Assembly (NCBI GenBank): GCA_024408905.1
Contig: JAKSUP010000003.1
Span: forward strand, 1 to 20,392
Direction: 5' to 3'
Source of the DNA: a bacterium
GTDB taxonomy: Bacteria > Cyanobacteriota > Vampirovibrionia > Gastranaerophilales > Gastranaerophilaceae
Length of the DNA stretch: 20,392 nt
This document shows positions 5,686 through 13,872 of the stretch, in pieces; position 1 is the stretch's first letter, and the number at the start of each line of letters is the position of its first letter. A program made the translations under genes and the position numbers. The notes beneath the pieces are model-generated. The model was given only the letters and a program-made list of their open reading frames with translations, had not been told where the DNA came from and searched no databases.

Positions 5686-7348
5686 TAGCAGCCTTTGAAC
5701 GTAAATCACGATGGAAAGTTATCGCAAATCTGTGTGCCTCATCACGTATTCTTTGAATTAAATAGAGAGCATTAGAGTTACGTGGTAAAAGTATTGATTT
5801 GGATTTTTTCGGCAAAAACACCTCTTCTTCTCTTTTTGCCAGAGAAACAAAATCTATTCCACCTTCACCAATCTTGATGCCCATTTCTTCCACGATTTGC
5901 ATAACACTTGATAATTGCCCTTTGCCACCGTCAATAATTATCAAGTCCGGCCTTTCCCACTTAGGTTCGCCAAGTCTTGCCAAACGTCTTGAAAGAACTT
6001 CTTTCATGGATAAAAAGTCATCCGGTTTTCCTTCTGTCATGCGAACTTTAAATTTTCTGTACGCAGTTTTTTTCGGTAATCCGTTTTGGAACACAACCAT
6101 TGATGCAACCGTATTTGTACCTTGAATATGAGAAATATCATAACATTCAATTCTGTTTGGGAAATTAGACAAATTGAGTTTTTCTGCCAAATATGAACCT
6201 ACTTCGTTAAAATCATCACGAATTTGTGCCATTTTTTTGAGCTTAGCGTTTTCCAGAGTATTTCTCGCATTTTTTACGGCAAGTTCGTAGAGTTCTCCGT
6301 ATTTACCACGGCCGTTACCGTAATTTATCGTGATTTTTTTGCCAGAAACAACTTTCAGCCAATCTTGGTATAACTCTTTATTTCCAATTTCTTCCAAATC
6401 TTTTGACACAATTTTATCAGGGTATTCCAATTTTAAAGAAGAATAATAATCACGGAAAAAAGTTTCAAAATATTCCGTTTTATCAACATCATCGACAAAA
6501 TATGTAAAATCTTTTTTGTCTATTAAACGCCCTTCTCTAATCATCATTATAACTACAACCAGAATCCCATCTTCGTAAAGAACAGCGACAACATCTTCGT
6601 TTAGTTTTGTATTTTCATAAACTACTTTTTGTCTTTCAAGTGTTTTTTCCAAATCCAAATAGCTGTCACGCATCTTAGCAGCCTTTTCAAACTGCATCTC
6701 TTCAGAATATTTTTGCATCTGTTCTTTTATTTGATTTAAAAGTTCTGATTGTTTACCACTCAGAAACAATTCCACTTGTTTAATAAGTTTTTGATATTCA
6801 TCAGGTGTAACTTTACCTTGGCATGGTGCAAGACATTTTCCTATATGATAATAAAGGCATGGCCTGTTTGAAAACTTTGGAGTTTTACATTGTTTTAGAG
6901 GAAAAATCTTTTTCAAAAAATCCAGTGTCGCATGCATTGCACGTATGTCGGTATAAGGACCGTAAAACCTTCCTTTGTCAGGGTTTAGATTTTTCTTTCT
7001 TACAATTTGAATACGAGGAAAATCTTCATCTGTAATCAAAAAATACGGATATTTTTTATTATCTTTTAATAAAATATTATATTTTGGTTTATGTTTTTTT
7101 ATTAAATGTGATTCTAATATAAAGTCTTCTAATTCTGAATCCGTAATAATATATTCTAACTTTTCTATCTGTGATACAAGCACAGTAGTTTTTGCACTAT
7201 CGTGTTGCTTATGAAAATAACTATATACCCTTCGTTTAAGGTTTTTTGCTTTTCCGACATAGATAATTTCATTATCTTTATTGTAATAAAGATAGCAACC
7301 CGGATTTGTCGGAACAAGTTTAATAGTTTCTTCTAAAATTGCATTCAT
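5669..7348 (-). CDS. uvrC: excinuclease ABC subunit C without the C-terminal helix-hairpin-helix domain
   Basis: UvrC makes the dual incisions of nucleotide excision repair with UvrB. The 559-aa protein has the N-terminal GIY-YIG nuclease (GCYLYY, then YVGKAKNLKRRV). Next come a four-Cys pattern (KQC, RPC, GKC, APC) matching the iron-sulfur cluster site described for UvrC, and a UVR motif for UvrB contact (MQFEKAAKMRD). The RNase H-like 5' nuclease follows (CYDISH, LIIIDGGKGQLS, RDEAHRFAITFHRD). It stops 11 residues after FHRD, where relatives continue for roughly 50-60 residues into tandem helix-hairpin-helix motifs. No such sequence was found in the DNA downstream. I prefer the ATG at 7348 to the TTG at 7363, which is in a TATAAT box. 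The 3' end overlaps a convergent small gene by 17 nt. Confidence 0.95.
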   Translation of the reverse strand: MNAILEETIKLVPTNPGCYLYYNKDNEIIYVGKAKNLKRRVYSYFHKQHDSAKTTVLVSQIEKLEYIITDSELEDFILESHLIKKHKPKYNILLKDNKKYPYFLITDEDFPRIQIVRKKNLNPDKGRFYGPYTDIRAMHATLDFLKKIFPLKQCKTPKFSNRPCLYYHIGKCLAPCQGKVTPDEYQKLIKQVELFLSGKQSELLNQIKEQMQKYSEEMQFEKAAKMRDSYLDLEKTLERQKVVYENTKLNEDVVAVLYEDGILVVVIMMIREGRLIDKKDFTYFVDDVDKTEYFETFFRDYYSSLKLEYPDKIVSKDLEEIGNKELYQDWLKVVSGKKITINYGNGRGKYGELYELAVKNARNTLENAKLKKMAQIRDDFNEVGSYLAEKLNLSNFPNRIECYDISHIQGTNTVASMVVFQNGLPKKTAYRKFKVRMTEGKPDDFLSMKEVLSRRLARLGEPKWERPDLIIIDGGKGQLSSVMQIVEEMGIKIGEGGIDFVSLAKREEEVFLPKKSKSILLPRNSNALYLIQRIRDEAHRFAITFHRDLRSKAAIKQGN

Positions 7349-7354
7349 AAATGT

Positions 7355-7360
7355 ATTATA
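7355..7360 (-). promoter_or_regulatory. -10 box exactly 6 nt before the uvrC ATG
   Basis: On the minus strand TATAAT is followed by ACATTT and then the uvrC ATG, so the predicted first transcribed base is the A of the start codon. A second TATAAT lies at 7370-7365, with a plausible TTTGAA -35 at 7393-7388. No Shine-Dalgarno sequence precedes the ATG. AT-rich DNA makes chance matches common, so this is a prediction. Confidence 0.4.
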
Positions 7361-7365
7361 CAATA

Positions 7366-8184
7366 TTATAAAGTTAAATAGTATTCCTTCAAAAGCTTTG
7401 CATCATCTTCAATATTCGGACTCTCACAAACAATAGCGCCTTTAACATTAAATGTTTTAAATGCTCTCAGCAAATCTTTGTAATTAAAATCAGAGTCTTC
7501 GAGGTTAAGGTGCTTCTTCTCACCTTTTGAAGAATAATCAATACCTGCGATATGCGCATGGAAATTATCCAAAGCAACTTGCCCAAGTTCGTTTCCTATC
7601 TTTTCAAATATTGAACAAAATTCATCATAAGTGTTCCAAAAACCGTTATATCTTGCATGGATATGTGAAAAATCTACACATGGTAAAACTGTTTCAAACT
7701 CTTTTGAAAGATTAACAATCTCTTGCAAATCTCCCCATTGTGTTGCTTTTCCTGTTGTTTCAGGCCTTATCCAAATCTTATTATTTGTTTTTTCTAAAGC
7801 ATCTGTGATAATTTTTGTCTGCTCTTTAATTTTGTCATAGACCATGCCGGCTTCTTGGTTTAAATAAAACCCTGCATGATAAGTTATACTGTACCCACCA
7901 AGCTCATTAGCCGTTTCGGCTGTTTCAATAATTCTTTGAACAGACGCTTCAACCTTTTCTTCTTCTCTTGCATTAAGATTTACATAAAAAGGAGCATGGG
8001 CAGTTATTATTTTTTTAGAATTTTTAACTGCCTCACGGCTTTCATCACTAATTCTGACTCCATGGACAAACTCAAGCTCAAGACCATCAAGACACATATC
8101 ATCCAGTATCTCAAAACCCTTTCGATATCCCTTATTTCCTGCCGATAATGGCACACCTGCCGTTAAAAAATATAATTTATCCAT
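7366..8184 (-). CDS. endonuclease IV-like AP endonuclease (TIM barrel)
   Basis: A 272-aa xylose isomerase-like TIM-barrel protein with the metal-ligand pattern of endonuclease IV, which nicks DNA 5' to abasic sites. Visible ligands in order are His in ITAHAPFY, His in ITYHAGFY, Glu in RPETTGK, Asp and His in CVDFSHIHAR, His in NFHAHIAG, His in GEKKHLNL and Glu in VCESPN. GEKKHL resembles the archaeal-type branch more than Escherichia coli Nfo. The ATG at 8184 has AAGG 9 nt upstream and gives a natural N-terminus (MDKLYFLTAGVPLSAG); the GTG at 8214 has no usable ribosome binding site. It sits directly upstream of uvrC, giving a repair gene pair. A sugar-phosphate isomerase of the same fold is the alternative, but the ETTGK and HIHAR motifs favour the nuclease. 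Confidence 0.8.
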   Translation of the reverse strand: MDKLYFLTAGVPLSAGNKGYRKGFEILDDMCLDGLELEFVHGVRISDESREAVKNSKKIITAHAPFYVNLNAREEEKVEASVQRIIETAETANELGGYSITYHAGFYLNQEAGMVYDKIKEQTKIITDALEKTNNKIWIRPETTGKATQWGDLQEIVNLSKEFETVLPCVDFSHIHARYNGFWNTYDEFCSIFEKIGNELGQVALDNFHAHIAGIDYSSKGEKKHLNLEDSDFNYKDLLRAFKTFNVKGAIVCESPNIEDDAKLLKEYYLTL

Positions 8185-8214
8185 AATTCTTAGCCTTATT
8201 TTGTTGGGATTCAC

Positions 8215-8320
8215 CCACCTGCTTACTATAACATTAAATTCTTAGTGCCATAGTGCCTTAATATTTTACTGCCGTTACCTCTTTGGCGGTTTGCCCCTAT
8301 TATTTACCCCTACCCCTACT
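8215..8320. repeat. intergenic CACTA/polypurine repeat, inverted relative of 60-114
   Basis: Read on the minus strand the region has AGGGGTAAATAATAGGGG near 8315-8298 and later TAAGGCACTATGGCACTAAG at 8260-8241. The window start has the same two elements in the same order: GGGGAGGTAAATAGGGG at 52-68, then the CACTA repeat from 78. The segment lies between the stop of the formyltransferase gene and the endonuclease gene. No gene or clear terminator is seen in it. A weak TATAGT -10 for the endonuclease gene lies at 8230-8225. Confidence 0.5.
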
Positions 8321-9257
8321 TGAATTCTTCACCAATTTTCGGATTTACTATTCTGATAAAGTCTTTGGAATCACCGATAAAGAAACTGCCAAACTGCATG
8401 ACTGTCGGGACGATTAAGCCCTTAGCCGTTGCGATAAAGAATTTATCATCTTCAATTTTTGCGACAGTTCCTGCAGGATGAGGAATGCAAAAAGCATCAG
8501 ATGCAACTTCCACCTTGATTATTTTTAATAAATTACCCCTAAATGTCGTACTTGCAAGGATAAAAGGATTTAAGGCACGCACAAATCTTTCGATTTCTTC
8601 TGCCGTTTTATTATAATTAATGAAAATTTCATCCTCAGATAATCCTTTACCGGAAATAAAATCACCAACAGGTTGTTTAATTCTTGGTAATTCTTGAGTT
8701 TCATAGGCTTGCAAAACTTGTAATAATAATTCAATTCCCAGAACATTAAGCTCGTTAAAGAGAGTTCCCATCGTTGCCTTGGCATTTATATGATACGGTT
8801 TTTGAACAATAATATCACCGGTATCAAAATTTTCGTCCATAAAATGAACAGTTACACCGGTTTCTGTTTCGCCGTTCATAATAACACGTGTATAAGGGTT
8901 GCCGCCTCGATATTTTGGAAGCATAGATGGATGAACATTAATAAATCCGTCTTTTACACTTTCCATCAAAACTCTCGGGATTTTATAATTGAATGAACAA
9001 ACAACAGCCGCATCAACATCTAATGCCTTTATCTTATCAATAAGTTGCGGCTCATCAAGTTCATCATATTCAATATAATTCACATTTCTTGCACGAACAA
9101 ATTCTCTGAACGCATAATACATTGAATGGTCTTTTTTAGGTCCTAACACGCCAACAATATTGACTCCCGCCATTAAAAGCCCATCAAGACCAATGTATGC
9201 CATGTCAGGAATGCCGACAAAAAGTATTCTCTTTTTAAACGAATTATTATTAAACAT
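8316..9257 (-). CDS. formyltransferase of the methionyl-tRNA formyltransferase family
   Basis: A 313-aa protein with the N-terminal formyltetrahydrofolate-dependent transferase fold and a Formyl_trans_C-like second domain. The catalytic triad of the family is present: Asn107 and His109 in INVHPSMLPKYRGG, and Asp145 in MDENFDTGDII. The C-terminal part shows the PAGTV and ATAKGLIVPTVMQFG pattern of the OB-like domain. It has GGNPYTR where the classic enzyme has GAAPIQR, and no deformylase gene is adjacent. It could therefore be the initiator tRNA enzyme in divergent form, or a relative that formylates an amino sugar. Its ATG overlaps the end of crcB by 8 nt and no strong Shine-Dalgarno is visible, so translation is probably coupled. 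It is the last gene of the murF operon and ends at a repeat-rich gap. Confidence 0.8.
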   Translation of the reverse strand: MFNNNSFKKRILFVGIPDMAYIGLDGLLMAGVNIVGVLGPKKDHSMYYAFREFVRARNVNYIEYDELDEPQLIDKIKALDVDAAVVCSFNYKIPRVLMESVKDGFINVHPSMLPKYRGGNPYTRVIMNGETETGVTVHFMDENFDTGDIIVQKPYHINAKATMGTLFNELNVLGIELLLQVLQAYETQELPRIKQPVGDFISGKGLSEDEIFINYNKTAEEIERFVRALNPFILASTTFRGNLLKIIKVEVASDAFCIPHPAGTVAKIEDDKFFIATAKGLIVPTVMQFGSFFIGDSKDFIRIVNPKIGEEFK

Positions 9258-9618
9258 ATTTTTTAACCAAGGCTACTCCAAGTATAACCGAAATTACACA
9301 AATTAACAAACTTGTTAAGATATATAGAGCAGCTTTTAAATATTCGCCGGATTGTATAAAACACAAAACTTCCAAAGAGAGTGCACTCAAAGTACTCAAA
9401 CCACCACAAAATCCTGTTATTAAAAGAATTTTATAATGCGGGTGTAAATCACCTTTTGTAATAAAATATGTAAAGACAACGGTTGCGATAAAACAACCGA
9501 AAAAATTAGCACAAAGTGTACCCAGAGGGAAGGCACAATTTTTAGGCAAAATTAAATACAAAAAATACCTGATTAATGCGCCAAAACCACCGCCAAGAAA
9601 TACAAGTAAGCCGCCCAC
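9250..9618 (-). CDS. crcB: CrcB/FluC fluoride channel
   Basis: A 122-aa membrane protein with four predicted helices, expected to form a dimeric channel that exports toxic fluoride. Family signatures are GGGFGALIRYFL, PLGTLCANFFGCFIAT (with the conserved Asn) and GFCGGLSTLSALSLE. In characterised channels the last motif reads TTFSTF and its two phenylalanines line the pores; here both positions are Leu, which is unusual. I chose the GTG at 9618: AAGGGAG ends 7 nt upstream, and the protein then begins VGGLLVFLGGG as expected for the family. An upstream ATG at 9657 lies inside murF. The GTG is 4 nt after the murF stop, and the next gene overlaps by 8 nt, so the three genes are tightly coupled. 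No fluoride riboswitch is seen. Confidence 0.85.
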   Translation of the reverse strand: MGGLLVFLGGGFGALIRYFLYLILPKNCAFPLGTLCANFFGCFIATVVFTYFITKGDLHPHYKILLITGFCGGLSTLSALSLEVLCFIQSGEYLKAALYILTSLLICVISVILGVALVKKYV

Positions 9619-9622
9619 AAAA

Positions 9623-10942
9623 CTACTCCCTTCCCAATTCTTCAATAATCTTTTCAAATTTCATGCTGCGAGAAGCTTTCAAAAATATCTTTTCAGATTG
9701 TTTTATATCAGATTTAATATATTTAACAGCATCAGAAATCTCATCAAAATGAATCGCTTTACAATTACTGATTTCGTTTGTCATATTTTCAGATAAATTT
9801 CCGACAGAAATGACAATAGTCTCAGGTTTTAAAAGTTTATGCCCGTTGATATATTGTCCTAATTGTTTATGATATTTAACTTCATTATCACCAAGTTCAC
9901 CCATATCACCCAAAACTAATACATAGTTATCATATAATTCAAATATTGTATCTGCAAACGCGCGCATAGATTCAGGATTTGCATTATAACTATCATTAAC
10001 TATTTCATATCCACCTGAACTAACAGCTTCCCAACGCTTTTCGATTGGATGATATTTTTTTAACCCTTCCTGAATTTGTTGGATTGTAAGCCCAAGTTTT
10101 ATCCCTGTATTTATTGCGCTTAGTGCATTTTCAATATTATAATCACCACCGACATTGAGTTCATAAATATTATTTTTGTATTCAAATTTTGAATAATGTG
10201 TAGATTTTTCAAGAATTTTAACATCATTTATTGAATAATAGATTTTTTCACCGTTAAAATCCACTGTTTGTTTAATTAGTTCATCATTATGTGCAATAAA
10301 AGTGTTACCACGCTGAAATTTCACAATTTCACATTTTGCTTTAGCAATATTTTCTCTTGAACCCAAACGACCAATGTGAGCAGTTCCAACATTTGCAATA
10401 ATTGTTATGTCGGGTTCAGAATATTTTGATAAAAGTTCAATCTCTCCCAAACCCCTCATACCCATTTCCAATACCAAAACTTCGGTATCACAAGGTGCTT
10501 CAAAAACTGTCTGGCAAAAACCGATTTCGTTATTGTGATTCAATGGAGTTTTAAATGTTCTAAATTTTTCTGATAACACTGATGATACAAGTTCTTTTGT
10601 TGTAGTTTTTCCGGAGCTTCCGGTTACTGCAACAACTATCGGATTGAATTTATTCCTTCTATAATTAGCAAGTTCAAGATATGTTTTTAAAGTATCTTCT
10701 ACTTTTAGAATACAACAATCCATGTTTATTTCAGTATCTTGTGTTACAAAAACACCAACGGCACCTTTTTCTATTGCTTGAGATACAAATTTTTCACCAT
10801 CAAAAGACGCACCTTTCAAAGGTAAGTAAAAATCTCCTTCTTGAATAGTTCTTGTATCAGTAGATATATTTACAGCTAAAGCTTTTTCAAGCTCTTTTAT
10901 TACAACCGAATTTGTGGCTTTAATTATTTCACTTATTTTCAT
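9623..10942 (-). CDS. murF: UDP-N-acetylmuramoyl-tripeptide--D-alanyl-D-alanine ligase
   Basis: Adds D-Ala-D-Ala to the UDP-MurNAc-tripeptide, the last cytosolic step of peptidoglycan precursor synthesis, using ATP. The 439-aa protein has the three Mur-ligase domains. The N-terminal substrate domain has GDFYLPLKGASFDGEKF. The central ATPase has the P-loop VAVTGSSGKTTTKE, LEMGMRGLGEI and the metal-binding AKCEIV region. The C-terminal domain contains NDSYNANPESM and LGDMGELG. No Shine-Dalgarno precedes the ATG; instead a TGATAAAAT extended -10 lies 6 nt upstream, suggesting a leaderless transcript. It is the first gene of the murF-crcB-formyltransferase group, without other mur genes around it. 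The flagellar operon terminator lies just upstream and separates it from flgL. Confidence 0.95.
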   Translation of the reverse strand: MKISEIIKATNSVVIKELEKALAVNISTDTRTIQEGDFYLPLKGASFDGEKFVSQAIEKGAVGVFVTQDTEINMDCCILKVEDTLKTYLELANYRRNKFNPIVVAVTGSSGKTTTKELVSSVLSEKFRTFKTPLNHNNEIGFCQTVFEAPCDTEVLVLEMGMRGLGEIELLSKYSEPDITIIANVGTAHIGRLGSRENIAKAKCEIVKFQRGNTFIAHNDELIKQTVDFNGEKIYYSINDVKILEKSTHYSKFEYKNNIYELNVGGDYNIENALSAINTGIKLGLTIQQIQEGLKKYHPIEKRWEAVSSGGYEIVNDSYNANPESMRAFADTIFELYDNYVLVLGDMGELGDNEVKYHKQLGQYINGHKLLKPETIVISVGNLSENMTNEISNCKAIHFDEISDAVKYIKSDIKQSEKIFLKASRSMKFEKIIEELGRE

Positions 10943-10948
10943 AAGATA

Positions 10949-10957
10949 ATTTTATCA
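10949..10957 (-). promoter_or_regulatory. extended -10 box exactly 6 nt before the murF ATG
   Basis: On the minus strand TGATAAAAT is followed by TATCTT and then ATG. TAAAAT is one base from consensus, and the TG gives an extended -10. The predicted transcription start is the A of the ATG. No -35 is obvious. It lies downstream of the flgL terminator, so murF needs its own promoter. Confidence 0.5.
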
Positions 10958-11012
10958 CAATAACACATCACAATATATATTTTGTTGTATCTTGATTAGC
11001 TTATAAATAAAC

Positions 11013-11040
11013 ACAAAAAAAAAGGACATATAATGTCCTT
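11013..11040 (-). terminator. intrinsic terminator of the flagellar operon
   Basis: On the minus strand AAGGACAT pairs with ATGTCCTT around a TAT loop, an 8-bp perfect stem. The T-run at and after the end of the stem corresponds to the plus-strand A-run 11015-11023. It lies 78 nt after the flgL stop and before murF, so it would end the flagellar transcript. Confidence 0.85.
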
Positions 11041-11082
11041 ATAATGGTAAGTATATTAAAATTGTAGACTAAACTTTGTATA

Positions 11083-11108
11083 TGGGCTTTTCATCCTTGA
11101 AAAGCCCA
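11083..11108 (-). other. 10-bp hairpin in the flgL 3' untranslated region
   Basis: TGGGCTTTTC (11083-11092) and GAAAAGCCCA (11099-11108) form a perfect 10-bp stem with a 6-nt loop, starting 9 nt after the flgL stop. No T-run follows it on the minus strand, so it is not an ordinary intrinsic terminator there. It could stabilise the 3' end of the operon mRNA or mark a processing site, with the real terminator 43 nt further on. Confidence 0.6.
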
Positions 11109-11117
11109 AGTTAATTT

Positions 11118-12239
11118 TTATAGATAATTTAATAAGCTCATATTCATCGTAGCTGAAGCTACCTTCATACTTGCTTGATATGCATATTGTGCATTCATCC
11201 AATCTGTTACAGCTTTTGCATAATCAACTTCATTGATATTTTTTAAGTATGCAGATAAATTATCGTTATTTGTTTCTAAAGTTGATTCTGTCATTGTCAA
11301 TCTGTTTGCAACACCACCGAATTTAGTTTGCTCGGTTGTAATCATATTTAATCCGTTTGCAAACATATCAAGAGTTGAATTCATTAAATCATATCCGTCT
11401 TTCATTTCTTCAGGTGTTTCTGAATCAATAACTTGACCTATAGATTTACTTAAAAGACTCAATGCACCCATAACACCGGTTGCAGTTGGTTCATCATTCA
11501 TTTTTTTAGTTAAATCAGCAGGATCTCCTGTATATTCAGAACCGTCATCTTCGTATGTATAAACTTTTTCTCCTGTTGCTTCATCAACTGTTTGTAATAC
11601 TCTCCTGTCACCATCCATAAATACCTTTGCGCCGTCTTCAGTAACCTCTTGTTCGTATTGATATTTACCGAATACAACGTCACCTGTTGTATTGATAGTT
11701 TCAAATACACCGTCAGCGACTTCTGTTCTTCTTGCATATTCAGGATTAGAAGAAGGAGTGCCTTGGTATATTATTTCTCCGGTTTCTTTATCAATTACAT
11801 AAGCAACTTGTTTAGTATTTGCACCTGCAAATATATAATTATCGTCATATTCAGTATTTGCAAGGTCAACCATAGTTTTAATTGTTTCATCAATTTCAGT
11901 TTTTAAAGCTTTTAATGAATCTTTACCGTAAGTTTGTTGGTTAGCTTGAACAGCTCTGTTCCAAGCGCTTGATAAATAGCCTGATGCTAAAGCCATTAAA
12001 TCATCAAGAGTGTCTAACTCTGCTTGTGCCATCCCAACATTTGTTTGGAATGTTCCAATTTGACCTAATTGTTTATTAGTATTCAAAACATTAACTGCAG
12101 CAATAGGATCATCAGTAATACTTGTTAATTTCTTGCCTGATGACAATTGTGATGTTAACTTATTGTAATTGTACATGCTTTTTTGCATGTCTTGAATTAA
12201 TAATTCATATCTTGCTGATGATGAGATTCGATTTGTCAT
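11118..12239 (-). CDS. flgL: flagellar hook-filament junction protein FlgL (HAP3)
   Basis: Second junction protein between hook and filament, exported through the flagellar secretion channel. It has the flagellin-like N-terminal D0/D1 helices (RISSSARYELLIQDMQ, QLSSGKKLTSITDDPIAAVNVL) and the matching C-terminal helix (DYAKAVTDWMNAQYAYQASMKVASATMNMSLLNYL). At 373 aa it is longer than the usual ~300. The excess is an acidic, Asp/Glu/Thr-rich middle (about residues 145-255) with repeated ETGE-type turns, probably a surface-exposed domain. It contains no cysteine. AGGGAG, which lies within the last codons of flgK, is the ribosome binding site. Only 3 nt separate the two genes. It is the last gene before the operon terminator. 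Confidence 0.95.
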   Translation of the reverse strand: MTNRISSSARYELLIQDMQKSMYNYNKLTSQLSSGKKLTSITDDPIAAVNVLNTNKQLGQIGTFQTNVGMAQAELDTLDDLMALASGYLSSAWNRAVQANQQTYGKDSLKALKTEIDETIKTMVDLANTEYDDNYIFAGANTKQVAYVIDKETGEIIYQGTPSSNPEYARRTEVADGVFETINTTGDVVFGKYQYEQEVTEDGAKVFMDGDRRVLQTVDEATGEKVYTYEDDGSEYTGDPADLTKKMNDEPTATGVMGALSLLSKSIGQVIDSETPEEMKDGYDLMNSTLDMFANGLNMITTEQTKFGGVANRLTMTESTLETNNDNLSAYLKNINEVDYAKAVTDWMNAQYAYQASMKVASATMNMSLLNYL

Positions 12240-12242
12240 AGT

Positions 12243-13859
12243 TTAGCTCCCTAGTGATGTTATTACACCTAAACATTCATTAACTACATTAAATACTTGT
12301 GCTGATGCAGAATAAGCAGTTTGATATTTCACCAAGTTTACCAATTCTTCATTTAAATCAACACTATTATTTGCTGTTATTTCATTTTTAATTGAATCAA
12401 CAACTTCTTGTTGAGTATCAACAAGTGCTTGCATATTGCTACCACCTGATGCAATTTTACCGACAAGACCTGTATAAAAGTCTTCTATAGAAACACCATT
12501 TAATGCAGGTTGTTTTGTATTTCGTGACTCTAACATGAATATTACGTTTTTAGAGTTGCCTACTGCATTTTCATCAAAATCATCAGGATTTTCGAAATAT
12601 GCACAAGCTAAATTCCAACATCCGTCTTCTTTTAATAATTCAGGATTAATTGCCATATTCCCTGCTGTAATATCCCCTGTTCCACTTGAGTTCACAAAAA
12701 TTGCGTTATCAGCTGTTGTATATACAAGTTTTGTTACATCATTTTTATTAATACAACAAGCATGTTCAGTATCAGTATTAAGAGCATTGAACACATTTGC
12801 AATTGTGTTTGCCAATCTGTTTAAACTTTCTTGTGCTTTACCAACATTCATATCAGGATCTTGTAAGTCGGTACAATGTAACATACCACCTAAAGCACCA
12901 CCTCTGATTTGATCATTAGCATAATCAATAATTGGGTCACCATTTTCATCCACAATATTCATAACAGCAGCAGGGCCGGGGATTTTATTACCTTTTTCAT
13001 CTTCTGTATACCAATCATCAGGGTATACAATATCATGACCTTTACAATATTCTTTTGCTGTTTGGATATCAAGTTTTCCGGTTACAACAGCGCCACCAAC
13101 CATTTTAACATCACCAACATACAAGTCTACAGAACCATTACGTTTTTCAATAGTCTTAATATTTACAAAACCACTGATATCATTCAAAATCATATCACGT
13201 TTATCAAGAAGGTTGTTTGCTTCCAATGTTCCTGTTTGAGTACGTATTAATGCTTTATTTACTTCTGCTAATTCATCTAATTTTTTATTGAATTCACCAT
13301 ATTGATTATAAATTTTAGAAGTTTCGAGAGTTTCTCTGTCAGCACCGTTACCCAATGCTTTACCCGTTAATTCGTTTAATTGTGCACTCTTAGTATTCAT
13401 TATAGAAGTTAATGTTTTAGCTGATTCTATAAAGTTAACTCTTGCTGTTGAACTTGCCGGGTATTCATTTAAGTTATTTAATGCATCATAAAAACCTTTT
13501 AATGCACTACTTATACCATTACCTCCCAAATCATCAAAAATACCGGCCAAATCACCCATATTATCCAATTGTTCTTGGTATTGTTTTAATGTAGATAATT
13601 GATCTCTATAATAACTATTCAAATATTCATCATTGTATCTCATGACATTTGCAATCATAACGCCACCGTTTGCACGGATCTGTGCTTCAACGCTGTCGCC
13701 GATTGCACCTGAAATATTTCTTGTTGCAAGGTTAACTCTTTGCTTTGAATAACCTTCGGTATTCATATTCGCAACGTTATGTGATACAACACTAATTGCT
13801 GATTCATTTACTGATAATGCATTTGACGCAATATTTAATGAGTTGAATAAACTAACCAT
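12243..13859 (-). CDS. flgK: flagellar hook-associated protein FlgK (HAP1)
   Basis: First junction protein on the hook. The 538-aa sequence has the conserved D0/D1 N-terminus (SLFNSLNIASNALSVNESAISVVSHNVANMNTEGYSKQRV), the long helical region typical of FlgK (NNLLDKRDMILNDISGFVNI), and the C-terminal SVDLNEELVNLVKYQTAYSASAQVFNVVNECLGVI. The central part (about residues 290-470) is variable. It contains seven cysteines (CKGH, LHCTD, ACCIN, GCWNLAC, NECLG), which is unusual for an extracellular axial protein. A GAGG ribosome binding site lies 8 nt before the ATG. It is preceded by the chaperone-like gene (13-nt gap) and followed by flgL (3-nt gap), the usual flgN-flgK-flgL order. Confidence 0.95.
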   Translation of the reverse strand: MVSLFNSLNIASNALSVNESAISVVSHNVANMNTEGYSKQRVNLATRNISGAIGDSVEAQIRANGGVMIANVMRYNDEYLNSYYRDQLSTLKQYQEQLDNMGDLAGIFDDLGGNGISSALKGFYDALNNLNEYPASSTARVNFIESAKTLTSIMNTKSAQLNELTGKALGNGADRETLETSKIYNQYGEFNKKLDELAEVNKALIRTQTGTLEANNLLDKRDMILNDISGFVNIKTIEKRNGSVDLYVGDVKMVGGAVVTGKLDIQTAKEYCKGHDIVYPDDWYTEDEKGNKIPGPAAVMNIVDENGDPIIDYANDQIRGGALGGMLHCTDLQDPDMNVGKAQESLNRLANTIANVFNALNTDTEHACCINKNDVTKLVYTTADNAIFVNSSGTGDITAGNMAINPELLKEDGCWNLACAYFENPDDFDENAVGNSKNVIFMLESRNTKQPALNGVSIEDFYTGLVGKIASGGSNMQALVDTQQEVVDSIKNEITANNSVDLNEELVNLVKYQTAYSASAQVFNVVNECLGVITSLGS

Positions 13860-13872
13860 TTTGTTTACCTCG

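Noticed and set aside
8185..8214. GTG start at 8214 for the endonuclease gene
   Set aside because: The ATG at 8184 has a properly spaced AAGG and yields the N-terminus expected for the family; the GTG does not.
9619..9657. ATG start at 9657 for crcB
   Set aside because: It would put 13 unfamily-like residues inside murF, while the GTG at 9618 has AAGGGAG spaced 7 nt upstream.
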